Positions 33,938 to 44,565 of a stretch of DNA of 64,000 bases are shown here, piece by piece; within the stretch, counting starts at the first letter, position 1; the number at the start of each line of letters is the position of its first letter. A program made the translations under genes and the position numbers. The stretch lies in NCBI GenBank assembly GCA_002841315.1, contig PHEW01000003.1, forward strand, positions 186,001-250,000. Reading direction: 5' to 3'. The notes below the pieces were generated by a model. It made no database searches, was not told where the DNA came from, and was given only the letters and a program-made list of their open reading frames with translations. The stretch comes from Actinobacteria bacterium HGW-Actinobacteria-4 (GTDB lineage: Bacteria; Actinomycetota; Actinomycetes; Actinomycetales; Demequinaceae).

Positions 33938-35689
33938 TCATCGCGACGAAGCGGTGTTTGGCGCGGCTGCCGACATGTGAATCGTGCCGTCGGTATCGAT
34001 ACTAATCTGCTCAGCGGGTGCCGGATGCCCAAAGTAGAAGCCTTGCCCGTGGGTCCACCCGTGGCTTCGCGCTCGCAGGTACTGCGCCTCAGTCTCCACG
34101 CCTTCGATCACTCCGTACATGTCCAGGCTCTTGGTGAGGGAGGCCATGGCGATGCTGATTCGATCACCCGTGCTGCCGTCGCCTAACCGGAGGGTGAAGG
34201 CGCGTGCAAGCTTGATTCCAGAGACGGGGTTCTGGAGCACCGAGGACAGCGAGGAGTAGCCGGTGCCAAAGTCGTCGAGTACCAGTTCCACTCCCTGTGC
34301 GGCGATCGCTTTGAGGTCGGCGTGTGCCGCCTGACTCGCCATCAAGATGCCGGATTCGGTGATCTCGAGCACCAGGCGTTGTGCCGCGACTCCATGAGTT
34401 TCCAGCGCCTCCTCGACCGCACGCGCGAGGTCGGCGGTACCGATTTGACGGGTGGACACGTTGACGAACACCCGGCCCGCGAACAGCGGTCGAGCTGCCG
34501 CAAACGCGCATGCCTCGTGCAGCACGAGCGCACCCAACGGCACCATCAAATTGGCCTCTTCTCCGATGCTAATGAACTCGTCGGGGAGCAGCAGTCCCCG
34601 TTGTGGGTGCTGCCATCGGACCAATGCCTCGAATGCCACAATGCGACGCGTGGCCAGTTCAACAACCGGCTGATAGTGAACCACCAACTCACCGTTACGA
34701 ATCGCGGTGCGGAGCTCAGCCTCAACCGACAACTTGTTGGAGGCCGCGGCTCTCATGCGAGGGCTGAACACCTCGAGCCGTGCGCGTCCGGCTTGCTTCG
34801 CGGCGTACATCGCAGTGTCCGCGTTGCGCACCAGACCTTCGGCGCCGATACCGGGCTCGGCCAGCGCAAGACCGGCGCTTAAGGTGGGGGCGAGTTCGTG
34901 CCCGGCAAAACTGAGCGGAGCCTCGACCCGTTCGATAATGCGGGTCGCCAACCGCAGTGCAGCGTCCTGGTCCGCGACGCCTTCGAGCAAGATGACAAAC
35001 TCGTCGCCGCCAAACCTTGCGACAGTGTCGATGGGACGCACAGAATCCTCGATACGCGCGGCGATCTGCGCGAGGTAGGTGTCTCCGGCTTCGTGGCCCA
35101 GGGAGTCATTGACCACTTTGAGGTGATCGATGTCGACAAACACGCAGGCGACTGTCGCGGCGCGTAGCGCATGCCGTTCAAGCGCATGGGAGATCCGATC
35201 GAGGAGCAGGGTGCGGTTGGCGAGTCCCGTGAGCTGGTCATAGAGGGCGCGGTGCTCGAGGAGCTCTTTGGTGCGTCGAATCTCGGTGATGTCTTCGATC
35301 TGCACCGCATAGAGTGTGGGCTGCGACTCGCGATGGCGCCCCACGTCAGAGACGGTCGCGCGCACCCACACAACCTCTCCGGAGGGCCGCACATATCGTT
35401 TCTGGACCTGGTAGAACGCCAGGGATCCTTCCGCGATCTTCTGTCGTAACTCGATGTCGCGCTTGAGGTCGTCCGGGTGGGTGAACTCCGCGAAGTGGCG
35501 TCCCACCAACTGGTCCACAGGCACGCCCAGGATTGTGGCGAAGGCGGCGTTGATCTCAAGCAGGTGACCCACCTCGTCAACGAGCGCCATGCCGATGGGT
35601 GAGTCGCGAAAGGCCTGGTGGAACAGTGCGTCGTCGGCGATCACCCCTCTCACCGCCTCTCGGTCGACATGAGACTCACGGGGGCACAT
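33938..35689 (-). CDS. PAS-GGDEF-EAL cyclic-di-GMP signalling protein
   Basis: 583 residues, no membrane segment. PAS domain around 20-140 (FRDSPIGMALVDEVGHLLEIN), GGDEF domain around 145-310 with intact RFGGDEF and an RPID inhibitory site nine residues before it, EAL domain around 325-575 with FEALVRW, FVNVST, LEITES, LDDFGTGYSSL and EGVETEAQ. The usual KIDxSF reads GIKLARAF here, so the lysine is kept but the following aspartate is Ala. Diguanylate cyclase activity looks likely; phosphodiesterase activity may be reduced. Divergent from lepA. Confidence 0.92.
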   Translation of the reverse strand: MCPRESHVDREAVRGVIADDALFHQAFRDSPIGMALVDEVGHLLEINAAFATILGVPVDQLVGRHFAEFTHPDDLKRDIELRQKIAEGSLAFYQVQKRYVRPSGEVVWVRATVSDVGRHRESQPTLYAVQIEDITEIRRTKELLEHRALYDQLTGLANRTLLLDRISHALERHALRAATVACVFVDIDHLKVVNDSLGHEAGDTYLAQIAARIEDSVRPIDTVARFGGDEFVILLEGVADQDAALRLATRIIERVEAPLSFAGHELAPTLSAGLALAEPGIGAEGLVRNADTAMYAAKQAGRARLEVFSPRMRAAASNKLSVEAELRTAIRNGELVVHYQPVVELATRRIVAFEALVRWQHPQRGLLLPDEFISIGEEANLMVPLGALVLHEACAFAAARPLFAGRVFVNVSTRQIGTADLARAVEEALETHGVAAQRLVLEITESGILMASQAAHADLKAIAAQGVELVLDDFGTGYSSLSSVLQNPVSGIKLARAFTLRLGDGSTGDRISIAMASLTKSLDMYGVIEGVETEAQYLRARSHGWTHGQGFYFGHPAPAEQISIDTDGTIHMSAAAPNTASSR

Positions 35690-35812
35690 GGGCCGCGAGT
35701 ACGGTTGCCCGCCTTTCTAGACTATCGGCACCTCGTTGCCGCGCCTCAACGAGCCAAAACCATGGGACCATAGAGGTTTCCGACCCACCCCGCTTGAAGG
35801 ACTGCTGCTACC

Positions 35813-37668
<1,856 letters not shown>

Positions 37669-37669
<1 letters not shown>

Positions 37670-38829
37670 TGGCGTCCGGGCGAGCCTTCGGGGTCTACGT
37701 CCACGTCCCGTTCTGTCAGGTGCGCTGCGGGTATTGCGACTTCAACACCTACGCGCCCGGCGAGACCGAGGGGGCTACCCGCGAGGGCTATGTCGAGGCG
37801 GCGCTTCGCGAAGTCGCCTTCGCACGCACGGCGATGGCCGACGACAACCGCCCCGTCAGCACCGTGTTCTTTGGCGGCGGCACGCCCACCATGCTCGATC
37901 CCAGCGCCCTCACGCGGCTCCTGGAGTCCATCCGGGATGCGTGGGGACTTGCCGCGGACGCCGAGGTGACCACCGAAGCTAACCCAGACTCGGTGAGCCG
38001 GGAATCGCTCGCTGCCCTGGCATCGGCCGGATTTACGCGGGTGAGCTTCGGGATGCAGTCGGCGGTGCCACACGTGCTCGCCACCCTGGAGCGCACCCAC
38101 AACCCTGAGAATGTGGCGCGCGCGGTTGAGTGGGCGCGCGCGGCTGGACTTGCGGTGAGTCTGGACCTGATCTACGGAACGCCGGGAGAGTCGTTGAGCG
38201 ATTGGCAAGCGAGCCTCGACGCTGCCATCGCGCTCGCGCCGGACCACGTGAGCGCCTACGCGCTCGTGATCGAGCCTGGAACCAAGATGGGGGCCCAGTT
38301 GCGACGCGGCGAGATTGCCCCCACCGACCCTGACACTCAAGCGGACATGTATGAGGCCGCTGATGAAGCGCTGACGGCGGCGGGCTTCGCGTGGTACGAG
38401 GTGTCCAACTGGGCACGGACTTCAGACCAGGCGTGTCGGCACAACCTCGCGTATTGGCGGGGTGACGACTGGTGGGGAGTCGGCCCCGGCGCTCACTCGT
38501 ACCTTGGGCCCCGTGGCAGCAAGCCAGCCGAACGATGGTGGAACGTCAAACTACCGCGCGCCTACGCGGAACGCATCGCCGCTGGGCTGTCTCCGGAAGC
38601 CGAGCGAGAGGCACTGAGCCCGGAGCAAGTCGCACTCGAAGAGGTGATGTTGCGTGTCCGTCTTGCCGAGGGACTTCCGGTCGCTGTGCTCGGCGATTCG
38701 GGGCGAGCGGCGATCTCCGGGTTGGTGACGGATGGTCTGCTGGATGGTGACGCCGCATCGCGAGGGGCTGTGACGCTCACGCGACGTGGCCGGCTCCTCG
38801 CGGACGCCGTGGTGCGCGCGCTGACCTAA
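37669..38829 (+). CDS. hemW: HemW family radical SAM haem chaperone
   Basis: 386 residues from GTG 37669 (TAGTG overlap with lepA). Radical SAM cluster motif CQVRCGYCDF, VFFGGGTPTML, GVQS-like FGMQSAVPHVLATLERTH and the HemW signature CRHNLAYWRGDDWWGVGPGAHS. Often annotated as oxygen-independent coproporphyrinogen oxidase, but the HemN N-terminal extension is absent, so haem insertion into respiratory proteins is the likelier role. lepA-hemW-hrcA-dnaJ is a common order; here a minus-strand DUF4870 cluster separates hemW from hrcA. Confidence 0.94.
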
Positions 38830-39248
38830 CGAATGAACGTGATCTTGAATGGGATCGCGTAGTACTCGCCACGCTGTGCGGCAAGACCCGCGATGAAGCT
38901 GATCGCGATCGTGTAGACCCAGTAGAGCAACCACAGCGGGATCGTCACCAAGAGGCCAACGCCAAACGCCATGATTCCAAGCACGATGGCAGCGAACAGC
39001 ACAAGCATCTGGGTCAGCTGGAGGTTGATGTTCTGCTTGCCCTGGTGATCGACCAGTGCGCTACGGTCCCGGTATGCCAACCACATGACGAGCGGTGCCA
39101 CAAAGGCGATGGTGCCTGCGCTCAGGAGTGCCGCAACCGCGCCGACAATGTGCACCAGCATCGATACGGTGCGGGCGTCGGTCTCAAGCATGGGGGTTGG
39201 GGCGTACGGGGCGGTGGCGGTGCCGGGGTCGCTGGGAAGGGTGGTCAT
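38826..39248 (-). CDS. DUF4870 membrane protein, copy 1
   Basis: 140 residues with three predicted helices. Core pattern shared with its neighbours: ML(E/V)H at the first helix, FVAPLVMWLAYRDRSALVDHQGK after it, and a C-terminal GLAAQRGEYYAIPFKITFIR. AAGGA precedes the ATG by seven bases. Stop codon overlaps the stop of the convergent hemW. Function of the family is unknown. Confidence 0.88.
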   Translation of the reverse strand: MTTLPSDPGTATAPYAPTPMLETDARTVSMLVHIVGAVAALLSAGTIAFVAPLVMWLAYRDRSALVDHQGKQNINLQLTQMLVLFAAIVLGIMAFGVGLLVTIPLWLLYWVYTIAISFIAGLAAQRGEYYAIPFKITFIR

Positions 39249-39259
39249 GGCTTTCCTTG

Positions 39260-39700
39260 TTAGTTGATGAAGCGGATGCTGAGCGGGATCCGGTAGTACT
39301 CGCCGCGGTTGGCTGCCATCCCCGCCATGATCATCATGACGAGGGCGTAGATACTGATGGCGATAATGAGCGGGAACAACAAGAGGTAGCCAATGCCGAA
39401 CGTGACGACGGCCAGCACGGTACTGACTGCGTAGAGGCCCATCACGTAGATGTAGAGCGAGATTTGGAAGTTGAGCTGTTCCTTGCCGTGGTAGTCAACA
39501 AGCGCGCTGCGTTCGCGGTAGACCAGCCAGATCACGAGCGGGGCGATGAAGCTCGCGACAATCGCTAACAGGTGCGCCAACATCGCCATATTGCGAGCCT
39601 CGGTCTCGAGCATCGGCGGCGGCGTATACGGGTAGCCCTGCTGCGGGTACTGCTGAGGATACGGCTGCTGCTGCGGAGGCTGCTGTGGGTTCTCTGTCAT
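39260..39700 (-). CDS. DUF4870 membrane protein, copy 2
   Basis: 146 residues from ATG 39700. A Pro/Gln/Tyr-rich cytoplasmic head (residues 4-25) precedes three helices. FIAPLVIWLVYRERSALVDY and AANRGEYYRIPLSIRFIN match copy 1 closely. Separated by 11 bases from copy 1, so the two are probably co-transcribed. An upstream hairpin (39721-39766) lies between this gene and copy 3. Confidence 0.88.
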   Translation of the reverse strand: MTENPQQPPQQQPYPQQYPQQGYPYTPPPMLETEARNMAMLAHLLAIVASFIAPLVIWLVYRERSALVDYHGKEQLNFQISLYIYVMGLYAVSTVLAVVTFGIGYLLLFPLIIAISIYALVMMIMAGMAANRGEYYRIPLSIRFIN

Positions 39701-39720
39701 GCCTTCATGGTGGCAGAAAG

Positions 39721-39766
39721 CATCAGGGCCCCGCATCCGCCCGAGGGAGGAAACGAGGCCCTGATG
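39721..39766 (-). terminator. Hairpin between DUF4870 copies 3 and 2
   Basis: A perfect ten-base inverted repeat, CATCAGGGCC and GGCCCTGATG, with a 26-base loop. On the minus strand it is followed by CTTTCTG, a poor T tract, so it may be a partial terminator or a processing site within the cluster. Confidence 0.5.
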
Positions 39767-39780
39767 GGCACGTCAGGGTG

Positions 39781-40074
39781 TTACTTGACGATGCGCCAGT
39801 TGATCGGGTAGCGGTACGCCTCACCCTTGTTCGCGGCGAGGCCGCCGATGATGGCGAAGATGATCACCGCGATGAACGCGATGCCGCAGGTGACGATGCT
39901 TGCGATCGTACCGATAATGCTGAAGTTCAGTGCCTCGGTGGTCTGGTCCTTCTGGAACTCGCTCTTGTCCTTGCCAATCAGCCAGAAGATGAGCGGGCCA
40001 ATGACACCAAGGAGAATCATGCTCAGGTGAGCGAGCATGGCCATGGTGCGGTCTTCGGACGGGATTTCAGTCAT
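39781..40074 (-). CDS. DUF4870 membrane protein, copy 3
   Basis: 97 residues, the shortest copy, with a ten-residue head and three helices. VIGPLIFWLIGKDKSEFQKDQ replaces the usual PLVIWL...SALVDY loop and the end reads AANKGEAYRYPINWRIVK. This resembles the common stand-alone DUF4870 form of Gram-positive bacteria more than copies 1 and 2. ATG overlaps the stop of copy 4 by eight bases. Confidence 0.88.
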   Translation of the reverse strand: MTEIPSEDRTMAMLAHLSMILLGVIGPLIFWLIGKDKSEFQKDQTTEALNFSIIGTIASIVTCGIAFIAVIIFAIIGGLAANKGEAYRYPINWRIVK

Positions 40075-40423
40075 GTGTTTTCACCACTTTGATCTTGAAG
40101 GGATATGAAGCTGGCATCCCTCGGTGCACGCTGCGGTAAGCCTGGACACTGTAGAAGACCGCAACAACGAGAAGTGCCAACTGCGCCAATGTACCGAGAA
40201 AACCCAGTAATGGCACGTAGAGACGCACGAGAGTCGCCAAGACCGCCGCAACGAGCACGGCCATTCCGTAGTTGGCGGCGTTCGCCGCCTCTCTGGTGGA
40301 GTAGTCATCGTCCTTGCGCCGGGCAAGCCAAATGAGAACGGGAACCACGGGGCCGGTCATCGCGCTCAAGTGCGCGACACCCGCCACGGTGGTGTCCGGA
40401 CCATCTGTTGCCATGTACGCCAT
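40067..40423 (-). CDS. DUF4870 membrane protein, copy 4
   Basis: 118 residues from ATG 40423, five bases after GGAGG. Same layout: AHLSAMTGPVVPVLIWLARR, YSTREAANAANYGM (equivalent of the N-rich loop), and a C-terminal YPFKIKVVKTHD. First gene of the minus-strand cluster, divergent from hrcA. Confidence 0.82.
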   Translation of the reverse strand: MAYMATDGPDTTVAGVAHLSAMTGPVVPVLIWLARRKDDDYSTREAANAANYGMAVLVAAVLATLVRLYVPLLGFLGTLAQLALLVVAVFYSVQAYRSVHRGMPASYPFKIKVVKTHD

Positions 40424-40469
40424 CGCGACCTCCACCCCTCACGCTACTCCTTCGGCGGTCGCGATAGAA

Positions 40470-40496
40470 TTAGCACTCGTTACCATTGAGTGCCAA
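40470..40496 (+). promoter_or_regulatory. CIRCE operator of hrcA-dnaJ
   Basis: TTAGCACTC-N9-GAGTGCCAA, one mismatch from the CIRCE consensus TTAGCACTC-N9-GAGTGCTAA. A TAGAAT -10 box (40465-40470) runs into its left arm, so bound HrcA would block transcription. It lies 12 bases before the hrcA start. Confidence 0.93.
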
Positions 40497-40508
40497 GAGG
40501 AGGGCGTG

Positions 40509-41522
40509 GTGAGCGAAGACAGACGCATGGCTGTATTGCACGCCATTGTCGACGGCTACGTCGCGACCTCAGAGCCGGTGGGGTCCAAGGCGCTATCGGC
40601 CAGATACGAACTGGGTGTGTCTCCTGCGACCATTCGCAACGATATGGCGGCGCTCGAGGAAGAGGGCCTCATCGCGCAACCTCACACGTCTGCAGGGCGC
40701 ATTCCTACCGACAAGGGCTACCGGTCCTTTGTCGACCACCTTGCGGCGTCGGCGCTCCATGATTCGCACAAGCGCGCCATCTCGACCTTCCTGTCCGACG
40801 CCGTCGATCTCAATGACGTGGTGGAACGCTCGGTACGGCTGCTCAGCCAGCTCACGCGTCAAGTCGCGGTGGTGCAGTATCCCTCGTTGCGCGAAAGCGC
40901 GGTACGGCGGGTGGAGCTGGTGCGGATGGGGCTGGACCGCGCGCTGGTTGTCGTGGTGTCGGCCGATGCTCGGGTTGAGCAGTCAACCGTCAGCCTTGGC
41001 GAGGAGCCGGGTGACGAAGACTTTGAGCGCGTGGCGCGCGAGTTGAATGAAGCCGCCGTGGGCCACACTCCGGCTGCGCTCGAGAAGTCGCTGACTCAGT
41101 GGCACGAGCGACTGGGTCAACCCATCTGGGCGTCGCTGGTTGCCGATGCCGTGGTCAAGGCGGCGCGGGGCGGCACCGTAGAGCGGGTGGTGTTCGCAGG
41201 GACATCCAACCTGGCGCGGCCGGGTTCGGGGTTCGAATCCGACGCGATTGGATCGGTGTTGGATGCGCTCGAGGAACAAGTGGTGCTGTTGCGCTTGTTA
41301 CACGAGATGGCCGACGAGGGCCGCGATGTCACTGTCCGCATCGGCGCCGAAACCCAACACCAGGCGCTCGAGCGAACGTCAATCGTCGCCGCGGGCTATG
41401 GGCCTGCGGGTCAACACTCTTCATTGCTGGGTGCCCTAGGCCCCACCCGTATGGACTATCCAGGAACCATGGCCGCTGTGCGTGCCGTGGCTCGTTACCT
41501 ATCGAAAGCCGTGGACTCCTAA
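40509..41522 (+). CDS. hrcA: Heat-inducible transcription repressor HrcA
   Basis: 337 residues. N-terminal winged helix (MAVLHAIVDGYVATSEPVGS, GVSPATIRNDMAALEEEG, TSAGRIPTDKGYR) binds CIRCE; the rest is the GAF-like oligomerisation part, with VVFAGTSNLARPG near the C-terminus. Start is GTG 40509, five bases after GAGGAGG; the GTG three bases earlier is too close. The gene controls itself and dnaJ, and groESL/groEL probably elsewhere. Confidence 0.96.
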   Translation: MSEDRRMAVLHAIVDGYVATSEPVGSKALSARYELGVSPATIRNDMAALEEEGLIAQPHTSAGRIPTDKGYRSFVDHLAASALHDSHKRAISTFLSDAVDLNDVVERSVRLLSQLTRQVAVVQYPSLRESAVRRVELVRMGLDRALVVVVSADARVEQSTVSLGEEPGDEDFERVARELNEAAVGHTPAALEKSLTQWHERLGQPIWASLVADAVVKAARGGTVERVVFAGTSNLARPGSGFESDAIGSVLDALEEQVVLLRLLHEMADEGRDVTVRIGAETQHQALERTSIVAAGYGPAGQHSSLLGALGPTRMDYPGTMAAVRAVARYLSKAVDS

Positions 41523-42650
41523 GTGAACGACTACTACACAACCCTGGGCGTGCCCCGCAACGCGACCGCCGCCGACATCAAGAAGGCGTACCGGAAGCTC
41601 GCACGGGAGCACCACCCCGATGTCGCAGGCCCTGACGGCGAGGCGCACTTCAAGAGTGTGGCCGCCGCCTATGAGGTGCTCGGCAACGCCGACAAGCGCG
41701 CCATGTACGACCGCGGCGTTGACCCGCGTGCGGCCGGCGGGGGTCGCGGTGGCGCGCCCGACGGTTTTGGCTTTGAAGACATCTTCGAGACCTTCTTTGG
41801 TGGCGGAGGCAGTGCGCGCCGTGGGCCGGCATCGCGAACCCAGCGCGGCGGTGACACTCTGGTTCACGCTGAGGTCACGCTGGAAGAGGCGGTGTTTGGG
41901 GTGGCACGTCAGCTGCAGGTCGACCTCGCTGAGACCTGTGGCAGCTGTGAGGGCACATGCTGTGCGCCAGGAACCTCACCGCAGCCGTGCCGGCAGTGCA
42001 ACGGGACTGGTTCGGTGCAACGGATGGCGCGCTCCCTTCTTGGGCAGGTGGTGACGAGTTCGCCTTGCCCCGCTTGCGGCGGTTATGGCTCGACCATCGA
42101 CAGCCCGTGCCATGACTGCGCGGGCCAAGGGCGGACGTCGGCTCGACGCACGGTGTCGGTGGATATTCCGGCTGGCGTCGAGACGGGAACGCGCATCCGG
42201 ATGCCCGGTGCGGGGGACGCGGGCCCAGGTGGCGGGCCCAAGGGCGATCTCTACATCGAGATTCGCGAGCAGGCACACCAGACCTTCGAGCGTCGCGGCA
42301 ACGATCTTCACTGCACTCTCGAGGTGCCGATGACGGCGGCGGCGCTCGGTACAGTCATGTCCGTGGAGACCTTTGACGGTGCCCGCGACATCGAAGTGAA
42401 GCCAGGTACGCACTCGGGTTCCACGGTGAAACTCAAGGGCTTGGGTGTCGGCAAGCTACAGCGCCAGGGCCGTGGTGACTTCTACGTGCACCTCGATGTT
42501 CATACGCCTACCGATCTCACCGACGAGCAAGAGGGACTGCTGCGCCAACTTGCGGCGTTGCGCGGCGAAGAGATGCCTGAAGGCCACCTGGCACCCATCG
42601 GCGGCGGGGTGTTCGCGCGGTTGCGGGATGCCTTCATGGGGCGTGTGTAG
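41523..42650 (+). CDS. dnaJ: Chaperone DnaJ (HrcA-linked paralogue)
   Basis: 375-residue co-chaperone of DnaK. J domain with [12 protein letters not shown], Gly/Phe-rich linker ([15 protein letters not shown]), four CxxCxGxG zinc repeats ([32 protein letters not shown]) and the two C-terminal substrate domains. The first repeat is CGSCEGTC, with Cys replacing the last Gly. GTG start is directly after the hrcA stop, so it is under CIRCE control. This is the actinobacterial dnaJ2 position. Confidence 0.96.
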   Translation: MNDYYTTLGVPRNATAADIKKAYRKLAREHHPDVAGPDGEAHFKSVAAAYEVLGNADKRAMYDRGVDPRAAGGGRGGAPDGFGFEDIFETFFGGGGSARRGPASRTQRGGDTLVHAEVTLEEAVFGVARQLQVDLAETCGSCEGTCCAPGTSPQPCRQCNGTGSVQRMARSLLGQVVTSSPCPACGGYGSTIDSPCHDCAGQGRTSARRTVSVDIPAGVETGTRIRMPGAGDAGPGGGPKGDLYIEIREQAHQTFERRGNDLHCTLEVPMTAAALGTVMSVETFDGARDIEVKPGTHSGSTVKLKGLGVGKLQRQGRGDFYVHLDVHTPTDLTDEQEGLLRQLAALRGEEMPEGHLAPIGGGVFARLRDAFMGRV

Positions 42651-42683
42651 CGCGAATGGGGTGGCGTCTGGTCTGGCTCGCCC

Positions 42684-42689
42684 TACTCT
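42684..42689 (+). promoter_or_regulatory. HIT gene -10 box, leaderless
   Basis: TACTCT six bases before ATG 42696, without a ribosome-binding site, suggesting that the HIT-phoH-ybeY group has its own promoter besides CIRCE read-through. Confidence 0.4.
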
Positions 42690-42695
42690 AGAACC

Positions 42696-43043
42696 ATGAC
42701 TGACGTTGACTGCCTGTTCTGCAGGATCGTCTCAGGGGAAATCCCGAGCGATGCGGTGGCGGAGACCGCGACGGTGTATGCGTTCCGCGACATTGTTCCC
42801 AAGGCCCCTACGCACGTGCTGGTCGTCCCCAAGGCGCACACCCCGAATGTCGCGACGGCGGCGACCGACATGCCTGAAGTGCTGGGCGAGATGGCATTGG
42901 TGGCGCAACAGGTGGCTGATCAGGAATGCGGTGGCCAGTTTCGGTGGATCTTCAACACCGGTGAACGTGCAGGTCAGACGGTGTTCCATGTCCACGGGCA
43001 TGTCATCGGTGGGGACCACGAACTGGGATGGAGCCCCGCGTGA
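42696..43043 (+). CDS. HIT family nucleotide-binding protein
   Basis: 115-residue histidine-triad hydrolase of the HinT type. DCLFCRIVSGEIPSDAV at the N-terminus contains the cysteine pair common to this branch, and the catalytic HVHGHVIGG is near the C-terminus. Probably hydrolyses AMP-lysine or AMP-phosphoramidate. Overlaps the phoH start. Confidence 0.94.
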   Translation: MTDVDCLFCRIVSGEIPSDAVAETATVYAFRDIVPKAPTHVLVVPKAHTPNVATAATDMPEVLGEMALVAQQVADQECGGQFRWIFNTGERAGQTVFHVHGHVIGGDHELGWSPA

Positions 43044-44116
43044 CGATATCTCGCGTTGTGGTCGTTGAAGACGCGGCCACCATGCCTGAGTTGGTGGGTA
43101 GCGGCGACGGCGTCATGAGGGAACTCGAGCGGTCCTTTCCCGAGGTGGACTTCTTGGTGCGCGGCAACCAGATTTCGCTGACAGGAGACGAGGCCGAGGT
43201 TGCGCTCGCGGTGACGGCGATCGATGAGTTGCGTAGCGTGCTTGCGGCTGGTGTGCCCATCACACCCGACATTGCTCGTGAGAGCGTGCGGATGTTGCGA
43301 GGCGCGCGCGGGGTCGTGACGGCGGCAGCGGGTGCTGCCGGCGCGAGTGCAGCCGAGGCCCGATCGCAGGCTGAGCGACCAGTGGCCGTACTGTCGAAGT
43401 CGATCCTGAGCACGAAAGGCCGGACCATTCGCCCCAAGACTCAGGGTCAGGCCGAGTACGTGAACGCCATGGAGCGCCACACGGTGACGTTCGGCATCGG
43501 CCCTGCTGGAACCGGCAAGACCTACCTCGCCATGGCTCAGGCAGTCGCGGCGTTGCAGGCCAAGAAGGTCTCGCGGATTGTGCTCACTCGCCCTGCCGTT
43601 GAGGCGGGGGAGCGGTTGGGGTTCTTGCCCGGCTCGCTCAGCGACAAGATCGACCCTTATCTGCGACCGCTGTACGACGCCCTTCACGACATGGTGGATG
43701 CGGACTCGATTCCGAGGCTCATGGAGGCGGGCACCATCGAGGTGGCACCGCTCGCGTATATGCGCGGGCGCACGCTGAACGATTCGTTCATCATCCTGGA
43801 CGAGGCGCAGAACACCACACGCGAACAAATGAAGATGTTCCTCACCAGGTTGGGCTTTGGCTCCACGATGGTGGTCACGGGCGACGTCACACAGGTGGAC
43901 CTCCCCGGGGGCACGCAGTCGGGGTTGCGCGCGGCTCGCGAGATTCTGAAGGGCGTGGAGGACATTGCGTTCTGTGAGCTTGGCGCAAACGATGTGGTGC
44001 GCCACCGCTTGGTGAGCGACATCGTGACCGCGTATGCCAAGGCCGATGAAGAGCGCGAGCCACAACCGCGTGAAGGTCAGCAGCGTCGCCTTGATTGGAA
44101 CCGTGACGGCGCGTGA
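43040..44116 (+). CDS. phoH: PhoH family ATPase
   Basis: 358 residues from GTG 43040 (GTGA overlap with the HIT gene); ATG 43028 is a possible earlier start. N-terminal KH-like region (FLVRGNQISLTGDEAEV), then P-loop FGIGPAGTGKTYLAMA, LTRPAVEAGERLGFLPG and Walker B FIILDEAQNTT. Linked to RNA metabolism; the following gene, ybeY, is its usual partner. Walker residues are intact. Confidence 0.95.
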   Translation: MTISRVVVVEDAATMPELVGSGDGVMRELERSFPEVDFLVRGNQISLTGDEAEVALAVTAIDELRSVLAAGVPITPDIARESVRMLRGARGVVTAAAGAAGASAAEARSQAERPVAVLSKSILSTKGRTIRPKTQGQAEYVNAMERHTVTFGIGPAGTGKTYLAMAQAVAALQAKKVSRIVLTRPAVEAGERLGFLPGSLSDKIDPYLRPLYDALHDMVDADSIPRLMEAGTIEVAPLAYMRGRTLNDSFIILDEAQNTTREQMKMFLTRLGFGSTMVVTGDVTQVDLPGGTQSGLRAAREILKGVEDIAFCELGANDVVRHRLVSDIVTAYAKADEEREPQPREGQQRRLDWNRDGA

Positions 44117-44565
44117 TCGAAGTCAACAATGAGACCGATGCCGAAGTCGATGAAGTTGAGTTCGCTGAGCTCGCACGCTTTGTGCTCAAGGAAATGCATG
44201 TCGCCGACGGCGCGGAACTCGCCATCCTGTTTGTGGATGAGGTCGCGATGGAGCGCCTCCACATTCAATGGATGGATGAGCCCGGCCCTACCGATGTGCT
44301 GAGCTTCCCGATGGACGAACTCCGTCCGGGTACGCCAGAGGTGCCCACGCCCGCAGGGCTGCTGGGGGACATTGTGGTGTGCCCCAGCGTTGCCGCGCGG
44401 CAGGCAGCGACGGCAGGACACGCTGCAGATGAAGAGATGCTGTTGCTCACGACTCACGGAATCCTGCACCTGCTGGGGTACGACCACGTGGAGCCAGACG
44501 AGGAGAAGGAAATGTTCGCGCTACAGCGCAAACTATTGCTCACCTTCCTCGCGCAACGACAATGA
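44113..44565 (+). CDS. ybeY: Endoribonuclease YbeY
   Basis: 150-residue metal-dependent RNase for 16S rRNA maturation and ribosome quality control. PTDVLSFPMDE and the zinc motif HGILHLLGYDH with all three histidines are present. GTG start overlaps the phoH stop and its stop overlaps the next ATG. phoH-ybeY-CBS-era is a conserved ribosome-assembly neighbourhood. Confidence 0.97.
   Translation: MIEVNNETDAEVDEVEFAELARFVLKEMHVADGAELAILFVDEVAMERLHIQWMDEPGPTDVLSFPMDELRPGTPEVPTPAGLLGDIVVCPSVAARQAATAGHAADEEMLLLTTHGILHLLGYDHVEPDEEKEMFALQRKLLLTFLAQRQ

Noticed and set aside
33383..34186. A 267-codon plus-strand open frame over rpsT
   Set aside because: It lies opposite rpsT and the end of the GGDEF-EAL gene and resembles no protein.
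41230..41240. GGTTCGAATCC, which looks like a tRNA T-loop
   Set aside because: It is inside the hrcA coding sequence (ARPGSGFESD region), and no cloverleaf can be built around it.
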